A stretch of DNA of 64,000 bases from Patiria miniata. Its lineage: Eukaryota > Echinodermata > Asteroidea > Valvatida > Asterinidae. The position numbers were made by a program, and so were the translations under genes. The notes under the pieces were generated by a model. It was not told the origin of the DNA, did not search any database, and saw nothing but the letters and a program-made list of their open reading frames with translations. Location of the stretch: NCBI RefSeq assembly GCF_015706575.1, contig NW_024037054.1:1178001-1242000 (forward strand), in the 5' to 3' direction. Of the stretch, positions 44,560 through 56,419 are shown in pieces (positions within the stretch are counted from its first letter, which is position 1; every line of letters starts with the position of its first letter).

Positions 44560-46130
44560 TTCTGAACTAGGGATGTCGTTTAGAAGTTGATTTCAAAGGG
44601 TGCACGATACTCTTTTCTTCCCACCCAACTATACAAGAAGCAAGTTTCAAACCCAGGGCTTACTATTGGAAATGAGGTTGAAAATACACTTACACTTACA
44701 ATTGATGGGCAGTAAATTAGGCCTCGGCCGTTAGAAACCCCATATCTTTTCGAAGTCTGTCTGGCTCTGACTTGAAGGGATTTCAGTTCTTGGCATTTAT
44801 GAAATAAGGTGGGAGACTGTTCCATGCATTAACCACTCTCTGCAAGAAGAAATCCTGTCTACATCTTAGTGCTTTATATAGCCTTGGTTTGAACAACTTA
44901 AGACTGTGTTCACTTGCGTCTGCGGATGCCAACTAAATATGTCTTGGTCTGTTCTCTCTACCACATTCCTGATTTGAAGGTCTCAATAAGATCACCTCTT
45001 GTTCTATGCTGTTCTAAACTATACAGGTTCAATTTCTCTAGCCTCTCTTGACAGTTGAGGTGTTTGATGCCTGGGACTAGTTTTGTAGTTCTCCTTTGAA
45101 CTTTTCAAGCGCTGCTATGTCTTTCTTTAGTCCTGGGTTCCAGGCTTGGACACAATATTCTAGGTGTGGTCTTACGTATGTCCTGTAGAGTAGAGCAAAA
45201 CAGTCTTGGTTGATGTACTTGAAAGAACACTTGATAGTTCCGAAGCTGTTCATTGCCTTATGTGCTGCTTTTGTACATTAGGTGCTTGATTTGCAGTTGT
45301 TGGTGAGGTATACTCCCAAATCCTTCTCTTGATTAAAAACCTCTAATTTGGTTCCATCCATGTAGTAGTCCACCGTAGGGTTGTTGTTTCCAAAATGCAT
45401 TGTTTTGCATTTGCCTGCGTTGAACTTCAGTAGCCAGATTTTTGACCATTTTTGCAACTCTTCAATATCCTTCTGAACCTTAGTAGTGTCTTCTGGTGAG
45501 TCAACTGGAGTAAATATTTTTGTATCAACGGTGAACATCTGTATGTTTGACTTGACATGGGTTGGTAGGTCGTTTATGTCGAGGATGAATAGTAACGGTC
45601 CGAGCACTGAGCCCTGTGGGACACCACTTTGTACATCTGCTTGAGATGAGGCGGCATTTCTAACTGCTACTGTTTGCAATCTCCGCATTAGGAAGTCCTG
45701 TATCCAATCTAGTATTCTGCCTTTACACCCGTACACTCTTAACTTGTTTATCCGCCTCTGGTGTGGAACCGAATCAAATGCCTTGCATAGGTCAAGAAAT
45801 ATTATATCCACTCCAGTCCCCTGGTCTAAAGTTGCTGTCACTTTAAAGGTCTCCAGTAGGTTGGTCAAACATGATTTGCCTGTCATGAACCCATGTCGTC
45901 TGTCAGAAAGTGCACTATTATCTTCGACGTGTTCCAGTAGCCTGTTCTTGATTACTGCTTCAAGTATCTTACATGGGATACACGTTAGGCTCACAGGTCT
46001 GTAATTACCAGCCTTCCTTTTTGCCCCCTTTTTAAAATATGGGTGTCACTCGCGCCAACTTCAACTCTTTCGGCAGTTTCCCAGCATCCAGTGACTTCCA
46101 GACTACGATATGTAGCAGTAGTAAACCATG
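44560..46130 (-). pseudogene. CR1-like non-LTR retrotransposon, RT to C-terminus
   Basis: The minus strand reads KLPKELKLARVTPIF (about 46090), a frame break, then NYRPVSLTCIPCKILEAVI, ALSDRRHGFMTGKSCLTNLL, IIFLDLCKAFDSVPHQRR, SGVPQGSVLGPLLFILDIND, and further on WSKIWLLKFNAGKCKTMHFG, KDLGVYLTNN. After a stop it continues with HLEYCVQAWNPGLKKDI and the C-terminal WNSLP and SFK region near 44750. This order is typical of CR1/L2 RT. The catalytic YADD box reads FTVD, so even the 238-codon intact stretch is catalytically dead. Endonuclease and 5' parts are missing (5' truncation is usual). Confidence 0.88.
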
Positions 46131-46202
46131 GGGATGAATATTGATGAAAAGGATGCGAGACTTTGAACAAAAATATCTGGGTCGAGAATTAGCCTGACTG
46201 AT

Positions 46203-46234
46203 TCTCTGTGAGGAATTTCACCTCACAGAGATTT
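46203..46234. repeat. Short hairpin
   Basis: TCTCTGTGAGG, a 7-nt loop, CCTCACAGAGA. Perfect 11-bp arms just beyond the CR1 fragment; function unknown. Confidence 0.7.
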
Positions 46235-46614
46235 CTGTTGGAATTAAGCAAGTGTCACCAGCCTGAAGTTCGTTTCTTAGGGCAAGCTGTTACAGCAGCC
46301 AGTAAAAATATGTTTTTTCCCCTGTACGCTGATGGAGAGGAGAGCTACCTACTGGCCCAAATGGAGCTTTGGCAAGTGACATAAGGACGGCACCTAGATC
46401 CCAAGATGGTATCAAATAATTATTCTTATTATTATTTATTCGCTGCGGCAATCGTAAAAAAAATCACGAAACAAAGATTAGCAGGTTTAACAAAAAGTGC
46501 CTTTTTACACATTTTAAATTTATTTTTGGCAATAACCCTGTTTTTCGCAATTGGTTGTTTATTTTAAAGTCCCCTGGAGGGTGTAAAGCGATACTATTGT
46601 CTGCCAATGAATAT

Positions 46615-46800
46615 GCTTAGTTTTGAACAGCACCTCCATTGAGAGATGGTGTCCAGCCCAGCCCCCCCCCCCCCACACTATTTGATTTTACGGAGGCCAG
46701 GTGTCCCTTGAAAAAAAAAAAACTGGTCAACCTTTGAGCACGGATGTAAATTAGGTGCCCCTCCACTGTAACATCAAGCCCCCCCCCACTCGCCCCCTTG
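46615..46800 (+). repeat. GGATCCAG / poly-C dispersed repeat, copy 4
   Basis: AACAGCACCTCCATTGAGA, C tract, ACGGAGGCCAGGTGTCC and a second C tract, as in copies 1 and 3. Confidence 0.55.
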
Positions 46801-46859
46801 GCTACGCTGCTGTTTATTCAACCCAAACGACATGAAATTACAAAGTAAATTGAACAACT

Positions 46860-47320
46860 ATTATCCGCAGGTATATGTATGTATTCTGGCACATACTTTA
46901 ACAGGGACAAAAAATGGCACATACAAGATTAATTATCAGGAAAGAATGACTGCTTCAAATCTCTTAGAAAGTGAGGGAGTGAGTTAGTGACAGCAGAGTC
47001 CTTGATGTGGGAGAATAAAGTGTTCCAAAGTCTGAAAGAAAGCCTGAGTAAGGGCAGGAAGGTGATTGAATGTGAGTGAATCAGGGTGTCTTGGATTGAA
47101 GGCGTTATCAGTTATAGCTTCACACTTACAGATGCCACATAGACATTTGCAAACGAAGGAGCATGTAAGAACTTCTGAGTAGGAGGTCGATTGATAAGCA
47201 TGCCATGCATCAGGTGTGATATGGATGGTTTTGAGGAGATTGTTGATCCATCATGGAAACCCTGATAGAGGACTCCAATGGCTGATCTGTAATCCCTGAT
47301 GGTGGAAATCTGACAGCCGG
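46860..47320. other. No recognised gene
   Basis: Ordinary intronic DNA without a supported feature. Confidence 0.35.
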
Positions 47321-47326
47321 TGTTAA

Positions 47327-47835
47327 GGCAAAAAAAAGGTCTTCAATTTCTGGCATGGAGCTTGCCCCAAAAGTGGTGTGGCAACGTGGCTTTTTTTCCC
47401 CCTACTTTTTTTTTGGACTGATGTTGCAGATGACGCTTCGATCCCCTTGAAACTATCAAAAATATCCTTCAGAGTGGAACTTGAGGTGACCTCAGTAAGG
47501 CCATAAGGCTTGAGAACTCTGCATTCACTTACAATCTCGACCGACATGAACATTCCTCGGGAAATTTGGATAGTCAAGACAAAAATCTGAGAAAACGGTA
47601 ACGTCAGACCAAACAGCGACATCGACATCATGCTGCTGCCAGGCTGGTCATTAGTCTGCTCACTTACATATTGTGCTAATTAAAAAGTGTTCACAGGTTC
47701 CAGATACATGACTATCGCTCCTTCAGTCTGGCTTCCAGACACAGAATTACAAAATTGCAACACCGTCTGCAAATGGTGTCGGACTAAATTTAGCCCAAAA
47801 TATATGGGAGCATACCATAATCCATGGACTTTTTT
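47327..47835 (+). mobile_element. Harbinger-like MITE, copy 6, interrupted
   Basis: The left part at 47327-47415 matches copies 1 and 5, from GGCAAAAAAAAGGTCTTC through AAAAGTGGTGTGG. The next recognisable part, CAAATGGTGTCGGACTAAAT onward, is at 47769-47835. About 350 bp of unrelated DNA lies between, in place of about 25 bp in complete copies. The 3' half is missing. Confidence 0.7.
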
Positions 47836-47869
47836 TTTTAGTTTAACAGAGTGCAGGAGAAAATCCCTA

Positions 47870-48062
47870 ATAGAAGTTACAGTACAGATTCAGAATAGGG
47901 ACTGACAGCTCTTTCCTTGCACCATTTGGTGAAGTGGAGAAACCTACTATCACAAGTTCTCCTGATGGAATCCCATTTGCTCCTGGCTGCCAAGGATGTA
48001 GCTTTCAACGGCTGAAATTTGTGCTTAATATCCCTTACATAAAATACTTCAATTAGCGACAA
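47870..48062 (-). pseudogene. Possible tyrosine-recombinase N-terminal fragment
   Basis: The minus frame reads ATSLAARSKWDSIRRTCDSR followed by FLHFTKWCKERAVSP. This resembles the core-binding helices of DIRS/Ngaro or Crypton recombinases (TYxSxLxxFxxWCxxxxxxP). Only about 35 residues are similar and no catalytic domain follows, so confidence is low. Confidence 0.35.
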
Positions 48063-48239
48063 ATCTTCACACCTTGGAAATTCCTACTTTTTGAGTAAAA
48101 TCCATATATTTTCATGATCCAGAGTGCAAATCAATCCGATTTTTGTAAAATAACTATTAGGAGTAAGTGATACATGTACTGGAGTAAATGTTTTCTTTTA
48201 TTTACAAATTCCTAAGTGCATTTAATTCTAAGTAGGGCC

Positions 48240-49020
48240 GGGGCGAGCACACATTCTTTAAGATTGGGCGAGCAGTCACGCGTGTTTTAAATTCTTTAAT
48301 CTTCGTACGCCACACAAACACCTGATTGTACCTTCGTGAGCAGAATATCAAAATTCGCAGAGTGTGCATGAGGAGAATGCTGAGAATTCAGGATTTGCTA
48401 TATAAGTGAGGATTGCAGCAATCCTCGTCCCTCACATTTTATTTCTTCAGTTTCAGGGCGGACGTCTGCAGAGTAGCAGAGTGGGCAGAGAATTTCTCTG
48501 TGAGCCCACGTTGGAGCGGCTGTTTTAGTTGCTGAACTGTGATTCGTCATGTTATAATTTTGCCGTTCCTGCACGGATTAATCCATGAAACCTCCAGTAA
48601 AGTTCGTCGCTGCTGCAGAAACCATGCAGTAGGCTGCTGCCATGCGCCTGTGGTTCTTCTAGCTACTGGGAGTTTGCCCGTCAACTACGAGGCGGAGCTG
48701 TGACATCCCGACTTTACGCGTCAGAATTTACGTGTCAGCGTCAGACTTTACGACACACGGTGTCTCGTGACCTGAGCACTGTGCGAGTTTTCTCCGGGCT
48801 GCGGTCGTCGGACTTTGTTTATACCGGTTGGGTGAAGCAACGATGGTACGAAAGCAACCGAGGGGGCCGTTTTCAACACCGGGTTTATCACACATCACGT
48901 ACTTCTAAAGGACAGCAATCTACAAGGACAATCATCAGAGAAGCTGGACAGTTTGGCTTTATTCCTCGGCAAAGGGGAACTGAGGTATTTTTGAAAGACT
49001 AGTGGGTCTCCGACCCCCAT
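48240..49020. other. CpG-rich stretch, no gene assigned
   Basis: More GC-rich than its surroundings, with a 100-codon plus frame (48700-49002) rich in Arg and Ser that I do not recognise. It could be the 5' part of a retroelement. Confidence 0.3.
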
Positions 49021-49129
49021 TTTGTCTGGGCTGCTCGCCCCGTATTAATTCTTGTAACCATTCTATAACGTAATGTCATAACGCAACTGGGTAATGTACT
49101 TTTCTATTGCAATATTTTGTTTTTCATAA

Positions 49130-49760
49130 TAACTCGACTCGACTCGAGCGAAGGCTATTTAGTCTCGAGTCCCAAAAATAAAAGCACAACTTTGCGAAAA
49201 GTATTTGCAATGACTTACGGTGCAAAATTTATGCTCACTTCGCTTTGCGAATTAGTCATGTATAAATATACGTGTCACAGACTCCCACCTCATTGTTCTA
49301 GAACGCACAAAATACTATCCAGGAACCAGATTTTTAAACACATTTTCTAATTTGCTGTTTCATCATTGGCTTTATAGGCGATTTCTTATAAAGCTCCTGG
49401 ATTCGAACGCTGGCTAAACTTATGGCCTCCTTTTATAACTTTTGGTATATAGTGTTCAAATATTGTGACTCAAATTGACTCGAGCTAAATATTTGACTTG
49501 ACTCGACTCGACTCGACCTTTGGACCTAATGACTCGACTCGACTCAAGTCACTTCTTTAAAATGACTCGACTCGACTCGAGTCACTATTTTAAAATGACT
49601 CGACTCGACTCGAGTCACACCAATCAGTGACTCGTTACAACTCTGGTTGTGGTACTCGTGCTCGGTACTTGTACTCAAGTTCTACTGAAGTACTTTTTTT
49701 GGAGTACTTGTACTCGTACTCTAATGTCAAAGCACTTGCACTCGAAATGATGGTACTCAT
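49130..49760. repeat. GACTC pentanucleotide and TACTCG repeats
   Basis: Runs of ACTCG and GACTCGACTCGACTCGAG occur at 49134-49148, 49498-49520 and 49535-49615, followed by GTACTTGTACTCGTACT-type repeats to about 49760. Simple sequence, no coding. Confidence 0.85.
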
Positions 49761-50314
49761 ACTTGGGCAGCAAAGTACTCGTACTGATTTGTTGAGATTG
49801 TACTCAATCACAGGCCCAGATCAATTGTTTTGTAGGCCCTAGCCACCGACACCAAATTGAAGGCACTGTACAAATCATGCCAGGCCAAACTGGTATATAG
49901 GTCCTAGCTCTAAAAGCATGTTGGCATCAAGGGCGTCAAAAGTATAGGGGTGTTACAAATACGTGTATCCTGATGAGAACTAATTAAAGTGCGAAGAAAA
50001 AAAAAATCATTTTACTCACACTGTGAAAACTCTTTCAAAACAAATTTTTATTCTTTGATTCTCTTTAGTGTTTCTCTTCATTTTGCCACGGATAAACCTA
50101 ACCCCAAAATGCCTCTAAACCTGTTTTTCAGAGAGGGAGATACACTGTGTGGACGTGGACAAGTCCATGCAAAGTCGCTGCTACCTGGTTTATGTGGACC
50201 TCTTTTGTTCAGAAGTCCACACAGTGACTGTAGGTGCTTGTACACCCACCCAAGTGTGTATAGATTGTATCGAATACCCCCATGTTGGCATAGCAACAGT
50301 GCAGCGACATACGC

Positions 50315-50355
50315 ACCGCCATGTTGTAGGGCTGCACGCCCTACAACATGGCGGT
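50315..50355. repeat. Perfect 41-bp hairpin
   Basis: Arms ACCGCCATGTTGTAGGGC and GCCCTACAACATGGCGGT (18 bp, perfect) around the loop TGCAC. It is followed by AGCTAGTCTAGCTAGCTAG. It could be two abutting transposon ends; CCCTACAAAATGGCG recurs at 62813. Confidence 0.9.
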
Positions 50356-51802
50356 AGCTAGTCTAGCTAGCTAGTCGTATGATCGTACGTACGTGTACGG
50401 GACAAGTTCGTATACTATTGAACAGTTCAAGTGTTTTAAGTTATTAGAATCCTACAACCAATTTGTATGCGGTTGGGTTCAGAAGGTACAGGTTTACAAC
50501 CTGCAAGACTCGCAGCTGTGCATATTGAGCAGTCCAGTAAGTAGCCATTTGTTTATCTTTGTTAGTTAGAGAGCAGCGTACATGGCGTAGCCTAAGCAAT
50601 TTCAACTTCAAATTACATGTATTTCCACAAAATTATGATTAACGTCACTGACTCACACTATTGGGACAAAGGGTTACCCGGACAAAACCATGGAGAAACA
50701 AAGCAAGGCGTTGTGTGCAGGTATGACAAGCAGACAGCTTTAATTTTGTACGAGTTCCAAGTGACTACGAGTTCCATGTGACTTTGAATTTTCAAAGTCA
50801 TTTCAAAAACAGAAATTTTGCAGCCTCAAGCAGTCTGAAGCAGTCTTTTTAAACTATTCCAAGTCACATTAGGAATATGGCATTATTTTTTTGTAGTAGA
50901 TATAGGATATTTGACTGGCTCTGGCAATAAGGCATTCCTTACACGCAATAACACAATAAATTACCCCTGCTCTGCAGCTAGCACCTGAGCACATGGCCGA
51001 ATGATCAGGGTATGGAAACTTCCTTAAAAAAAACAACAAAAGAAATGGTGTGTTTACGGAAACCCAACTGACCTGGAATTTTGCTGCCAAACTGCAGACT
51101 TAAAATTTTCATTGCCATTTTGCTAGTTTATCAGTTTATGAATCCATATAATATTTGTCATGGTAATATTATGTCCAAGTCCCAAATAATTCACTGCGTA
51201 TGTGCCTGCCGGCTAAATATCAACTGCCTTATTTTTTGGCCATTGAGCGCAGTGCCCTTTAAATGTATGTTAATTCCCAAAATTGTGTTGTTCTTTTTTG
51301 GGGGGAGGGGGGAGGGCCGGTTGCTGTTTTTGTACATCAAGACCCTTTTTTCTTAACAAAAACTAAAGACATTTAATAACTTAACATGATTTTCTAAATG
51401 ATAAATCAACTGAAAATGAAAGGAATGAAATTCAACAGGAATGAAAAATCTGATTGGGTTTATTTATTGATCTGATTTAGGCAAAATTTTGGAGCGGGTG
51501 GTTGACATTATGTTGCTGCACGATCAGCAAACAACTTTGCACATTTGGACATGAAAACTAGGAGTGAAGACATGTAGGGTATTCACTGGTGGGATGCGAT
51601 GTGTTTTGTCGGCCATGTCCTGTTTAATATGTAAACATTTTCATGTGAGGCGAGAACCCCCCCCCCCAAAAAAAACCAGCCCTGCCCGACAGAAATTAAA
51701 AATGAAGCAATTTGTTTTATATGGCCTCTTTCTTTGTTGTGCTCTTTCTCTATTTGGGTCTCAATAATCTACAAATTTTGTTCTGGTCTTTTTATTTTGC
51801 AG

Positions 51803-53313
51803 GTTATGCACTCCCAAAGGCTTAGCAAGAAGCCATTGCAACTATGGGTCATTGCCAGCATTGATGGAACAATCCATTCAGCCCACTGCGACTGCATGGC
51901 TGGTTTAGCTGAGACATGTACCCATGTTGGAGCCCTGCTGTTTGCGGTAGAGTTCATAAATAGACAGCGGGAAAAAAAGACCATCACCCAGGAGAAGGCA
52001 TACTGGCTGGTACCATCGCTGAAGAAGGCCGACTTTCGAGAAGTTCAGCAGATAGACTTCACATCTTCTCAAAGCAAGAAAGCTAAGTTAGACAAGATTT
52101 TAGAAGGCGAAGCCCCTGCACATCCTGAGCCAAAACCAACACCAAGTATTCCAGCCCGCACCTCACAAGAGATGTCAACATTTTCACTGATATTAGCAAG
52201 TCATCATCCAAGCCGGCCATACTTTCTGTGGTTGCTCCACATAATCAGCAATTCATACCCAGAGCCACTGACTCAGAACTGCCAAAACCCCTTTCAAAGT
52301 TGTATGATGTCATTTTGCAAGGGAAGCCTTATGGTGACATTATAGCTGAATGTTGAAAGGCAATGAGTTCCTTCAAAATACCAGAAAAACAGGCCAGTCG
52401 AGATGAAGAACTTACAAGAGATCAAGGAAACTCAAAGCTATGGTACTCATTCCGTGCAGGAAGAATAACAGCATCCATGCTCAAGGCAGCATGCCACTCT
52501 GACCCTAGAATGCCATCGAAGTCCTTGATCAACACCATATGCTACCCCGAGGCAGTGAAGCTCTCCACTAAAGCCACTGAATATGGTCTTACACATGAAA
52601 CTGAAGTACTGTGCAAGTATAAAGATAACATGGAACAAGGCCATAGTGATTTCATCATCCGTAAATCAGGATTTGTCATTCACCCTGAAGTACCATATCT
52701 CGGTGCATCCCCTGACAGCATAGTCAGTTGCTCGTGTTGTGGACATGGATCTTCGGAAGTGAAGTGCCCATTCAGTAAGACAGACATGATGATACAGGAT
52801 GCCATTATCTCAGACGATGGTTTCTGTCTTGAAATTTCAGACAATGGTCATCCAAAATTAAAGACATCCCATGCATTTTACTATCAGGTGCAGTTCCAAA
52901 TTTTCTGCACAAACACAGAGTACTGTGATTTCGTTGTGTGGACTGGCAAAGACTTGCACTGGGAGCGAATTTTACAAGATCAAGATTTCTTGGAGGTTTG
53001 CATGCAGAGAGCACACAGTTTTCTCTTACTAGCAGTTTTGCCAGAACTCTTAGCAAGGTTCTATTCTTCACCAGCAACTACTGCAGTAAGTGCACAGAAT
53101 GGAGATACCATGTGCTACTGCCATAGTTCAAGGGATACTGCAACCAAGGAGGTCATGACCTGTAGCTACAAGAAGTGTCCATATGGCATCTTCAACAAGA
53201 AGTGTTTGCGGTTCACCAGCTTGAATCTCACTGAACATCAACAAAAACTGAAAAACTGGTACTGTCCTCATTGTGTCCAGCTTGGTGTTTCTAAAGGTGT
53301 TAATGAGGAATAA
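51803..53313 (+). pseudogene. ISL2EU-type accessory protein: SWIM zinc finger, YqaJ-like nuclease, PHD-like finger
   Basis: The exon starts after acceptor TTTATTTTGCAG. First comes a SWIM-type finger (CDCMAGLAETCTHVG: CxC, CxH). The frame then shifts near 52175-52200 and a TGA lies at 52354-52356; a second frame of 316 codons starts at 52363. It has the YqaJ exonuclease core: LTHETEVLCKYK, YLGASPDSIVSC and SEVKCPFSK (D and ExK metal ligands), then YYQVQFQIFCTNTEYCDFVVW. The C-terminus has a PHD-like finger (CYC, CSYKKCPYGIFNKKC, WYCPHC) with Asn where His would be expected. The stop overlaps AATAAA. ISL2EU elements are known to pair such a protein with a transposase. Upstream exons were not found. 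The frameshift and stop suggest it is inactive. Confidence 0.85.
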
Positions 53314-53880
53314 AAATGTACCTTTCTTCAGTACTTCCTACTGTCAATCATCCAAATGTGACCTGCTGTGGCAAAATATACCATATAAAAGAACAACTCA
53401 TTAGCTGTATAATACCAAATATCTTTCTGTAGCTTGTTTACTTCCAAAGATATGTCGGTAGAAAGTCGGTAGTGCGTTTCCAAACTTCCGTGACTTCATT
53501 TGAGAAAAACAGCTTTGAAAAAAAAAGTTCTGCATTGAGTGTTGTGCATTGCTTCATGTGCAATGTGTACGTACGTACACGTGTGACACAACTTTGTTAC
53601 ATTGTGAACAGTTCCTGTAGGCATGAGCTGTAGGCACGAGCTCACAGATTGGATCGGTGATTGCAATACGTCAAAATATCTAAGAAACAAGACTTACAGT
53701 ACATGCTCTATTGCCTATTCCTCATTTAGCAGGTCACATATCTGTTTCCAATGTCATGGAGCTGGCAAGCAGAGTACTTTGGGCACAAAATCTTTGCTTA
53801 GCAAAAAAAAGGTTACCTCCTATACGTGCACGATATTATACAAATATTGACTGCTTCGAGTGGTGTAGTAAAACTAACCT
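53300..53880. other. Downstream of YqaJ gene, no gene
   Basis: Contains the AATAAA at 53311-53316 and CGTACGTACACGTG near 53570. No further coding sequence was recognised. Confidence 0.4.
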
Positions 53881-53885
53881 CCTGA

Positions 53886-53950
53886 GGTGATCCATTAAGT
53901 ATTCTATTTTTCTTCACCTCAGGGGAAATAGAATGCTCCATGGATCACCA
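53886..53950. repeat. Imperfect hairpin
   Basis: GGTGATCCATTAAGTATTCT and the complementary AGAATGCTCCATGGATCACC pair with a few mismatches, with a shared TATTT/AAATA step and a loop containing CACCTCAGG. CCTGAGGTGA occurs just before the left arm and again at 54333. Confidence 0.7.
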
Positions 53951-54379
53951 TCTAAGTACAAGTACAATTGAAATGTCAGTACATGTACTTCTATTTGAAT
54001 ACCAAATTAGTTGAAAATGTACTTGCACTTTTCCAAACTACCAAATTCACAAAATGTTTGTACCCAGCTCTGTAGCACTAAAACTTTTAACATGCACACC
54101 CATGTACACAGTACATGTACTTTAGTTGCTATGGGTATATTTCTTTGATTGCTAGGGCGTAGTACTTTTGACGGTGCACAGCAAGGTAGCAAAAATAGCG
54201 AATGCCATGTGACTCGCTCTTGGCCAATCAAGATACAGAATGTGTGGCTGATGTGTTATAAAGCTTGCTAATTTCTTGACCAAGCTTGATTTGCACTTTA
54301 ATTTGCAAAGCCATTTCCTACAAATGTATTCCTGAGGTGACATACCCAGCTCAACAAGAGAGGACTGGGAAATGAAAAT

Positions 54380-55475
54380 ATTCTCAGTCTTTTCATCAGT
54401 GCCCCCCCCCCCCCCCCCCAGTATAATTGATCTTGGTGTTATGCGATCAATCTTACCCATCATCTGCAGTTTCCTCACTGAACGCACCATTAACACTAAA
54501 CTCAATGGTCACTTGTCTTCTGTTCAGGACATTTCCTGTTGGGTACTGCAAGGTACTAAATTTGGGACCTATCTTGTTTTTGCTGTTGGTTAATGATGCA
54601 GCAGCTGGAGGCTGCAGGAGTTGGAAGTATGTAGCTGATTTAATGATGGGTGAAATTGTCAGACAAGGTCAGACATCTACATTGTAACATGCAGGCCTCT
54701 CTGGATGACTCGTCAAAATTGTGTTCCGTACTGCCCAAACCATCTAAATGTCATTGAAATAAGCTTTGCAAGAGGTGCGAACACACAGTCGTCCTTTATC
54801 ATAAATACTCTACCTCTTAACAGTGTTGCATCAGTAAAACTGCTAGGAGTAACTGTTCAGCACTACTTGAAGTGGGAGATTCATATAGCAGTAGCAGACA
54901 TTGTTGCTAAGGCCTCTTGAAGATTGTACACGTGTATTCTAAGGAAAACTTGTCCACTGGTTTCTGACCTAATAGCTTGTTTTATTCATCCCATGTTTAT
55001 TCATCCCATTTTGGAGTATGCAAGCCCAGTTTGACACAGCTCTATAAGCGATAAGCAATCTATGGTAGGGCCATGGGCCTTATTCACGAGTCGGTCATAT
55101 TGGATTGAGAGTGAGGTAAAATCTTGATTTTTGGAACTTGTGTAGACAAATGAAACCAACTTAATTTCTAATTAATTCCAGTCTGCTTCAATGAATAATT
55201 TAACATTCCCTTATGTTTCAAACCAGATTTAAAAACAAATGACAGTAAATAAGGCTGCATTGTGCCTGCATAAATAGTCTGGCGCCATCCCATTCAAAAG
55301 TTAACAATTAATGAAATACATTCAGGGAACTCGACAAAAATGGCCAACTCGTGAATAAGGCCCAATGAAAGTGTTCATAAGCATGCTGTTCGAACCATTA
55401 CAGGTTATACAATGTAGGTATGATTCATACACTTCTGCACTCAGCACACTAGATCTCCTAAACACTGGAATCTAG
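54380..55475 (+). pseudogene. Second non-LTR RT fragment, interrupted by a MITE
   Basis: Reading across shifts: ERTINTKLNGHLSSVQDI, then LQGTKFGTYL and in the next frame LNLGPILFLLLVNDAA, WKYVADLMMGEIVRQGQ, NVIEISFARGANTQSSF, SVASVKLLGVTVQHYLKWE, and, after the inserted MITE (55074-55364), HKHAVRTITGYT. This is the palm-to-thumb part of a LINE RT, different from the CR1-like copy at 44.6 kb. The catalytic box reads YVAD instead of YVDD. It lies between the two convergent ISL2EU genes. Confidence 0.75.
55074..55364. mobile_element. MITE with TGGGCCTTATTCACGAGT termini
   Basis: This 291-bp non-coding insert has inverted ends TGGGCCTTATTCACGAGT and ACTCGTGAATAAGGCCCA (about 25 bp with mismatches). 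It splits the LINE frame. The target duplication is not clear. The GGGCCxTATTCA ends resemble those of the 21346-25717 element (GGGCCATATTCA). Confidence 0.75.
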
Positions 55476-55501
55476 GAGTCAGGCGCATGGGCGTCAATCC
55501 T

Positions 55502-55529
55502 GGGGGGGGGGGGGGGGGGGGGGGGGGGG
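55502..55529 (+). repeat. 28-base G homopolymer
   Basis: An uninterrupted G run followed by ACATGTCCCACCCACTTTTT, part of a common dispersed repeat (55490-55755). Confidence 0.9.
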
Positions 55530-55649
55530 ACATGTCCCACCCACTTTTTGAAGGGTGGGGGACACAATATCAAATGTCCCCCCAGATTTTTGAACTCGTG
55601 CCTCATTTACAGGGCCCTATTATGTACTACAATGTATCTTTTGCTAAGA

Positions 55650-56310
55650 AAATATTGGTTAAAGTGGTCAGAAATTGCATCAGATCGCACCACAGAGCAT
55701 TCAGAATCCAAAATTTTTCGGGCCCTCAGGCCCCGAACCCCACGCCTTTAGCTTAGAATATAATAGCTTATTCAATTACTTCAACCTCGAAAATGATGTT
55801 TAAATCATTATCTTTTGCTTAGGCCAAAAAAAAAAAGTCTCCGGTTTCTGGTCTGGAGCTTGCCCCAAAAGTGGTGCGGCGACGCGGCTTTTTTTTTTTT
55901 TTTTTTCCTGTTTTTTTTTTTTTGGCTTCAAATGTCGGCTGATGACTGCAAATGGTGCCCGACTAAACTTTGTGCAAATATATGCGAGTCCAGAGAGGCC
56001 ACATAAAGATTATTCTCGATCATAACCCCATCTAAAAACACGTTAAAATTGTGCAGCAGCAGAATTCCAGTCAAACCAGTGAGTTTGGCGGTTTTGAGAC
56101 ATCATCTTGTATTGAAAAAAAAACTTTTTCATTTTGCCGACGCGCATAGCTGCGGCGACGCGCGCGCATACCAGAAACCGGAGACTTTTTTTTTGGCCTT
56201 AGAAAATATTGGTTAAAGTAGTCAGAAATTGCCTCAGATCACACCACATGAGCATCTAGAATCCAAATTTTTTTCGGGGCCCTTAAGCTGGCCCCGAACC
56301 CCACGCTGTA
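55650..56310 (+). repeat. Tandem repeat unit split by a MITE
   Basis: The block AAAATATTGGTTAAAGT, CAGATCxCACCAC, TCGGGxCCCT, GGCCCCGAACCCCACGC occurs at 55650-55747 and again at 56205-56305, on either side of MITE copy 5. A related block lies inverted at 13315-13385. Confidence 0.65.
55822..56198 (+). mobile_element. Harbinger-like MITE, copy 5
   Basis: This 377-bp copy has TTA at 55819-55821 and 56199-56201. Same orientation as copies 1 and 3, with GGCC, A tract, AGTCTCCGGTTTCTGG at the left end. Confidence 0.87.
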
Positions 56311-56360
56311 AGGGCTTCGCACTTCGCGCTCGCATTATTTCTGATCAAGGTATGTCCCCC

Positions 56361-56409
56361 CTTTGTCAACTGGTGTTGTTGAGGCCCTCAACAACACCAG
56401 TTGACAAAG
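56361..56409. repeat. Perfect 49-bp palindrome
   Basis: Two 24-base arms (CTTTGTCAACTGG then TGTTGTTGAGG, and the exact complement) around a single C. No mismatch. It lies next to the tandem repeat and MITE copy 5; function unknown. Confidence 0.92.
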
Positions 56410-56419
56410 ACACCGTGAT

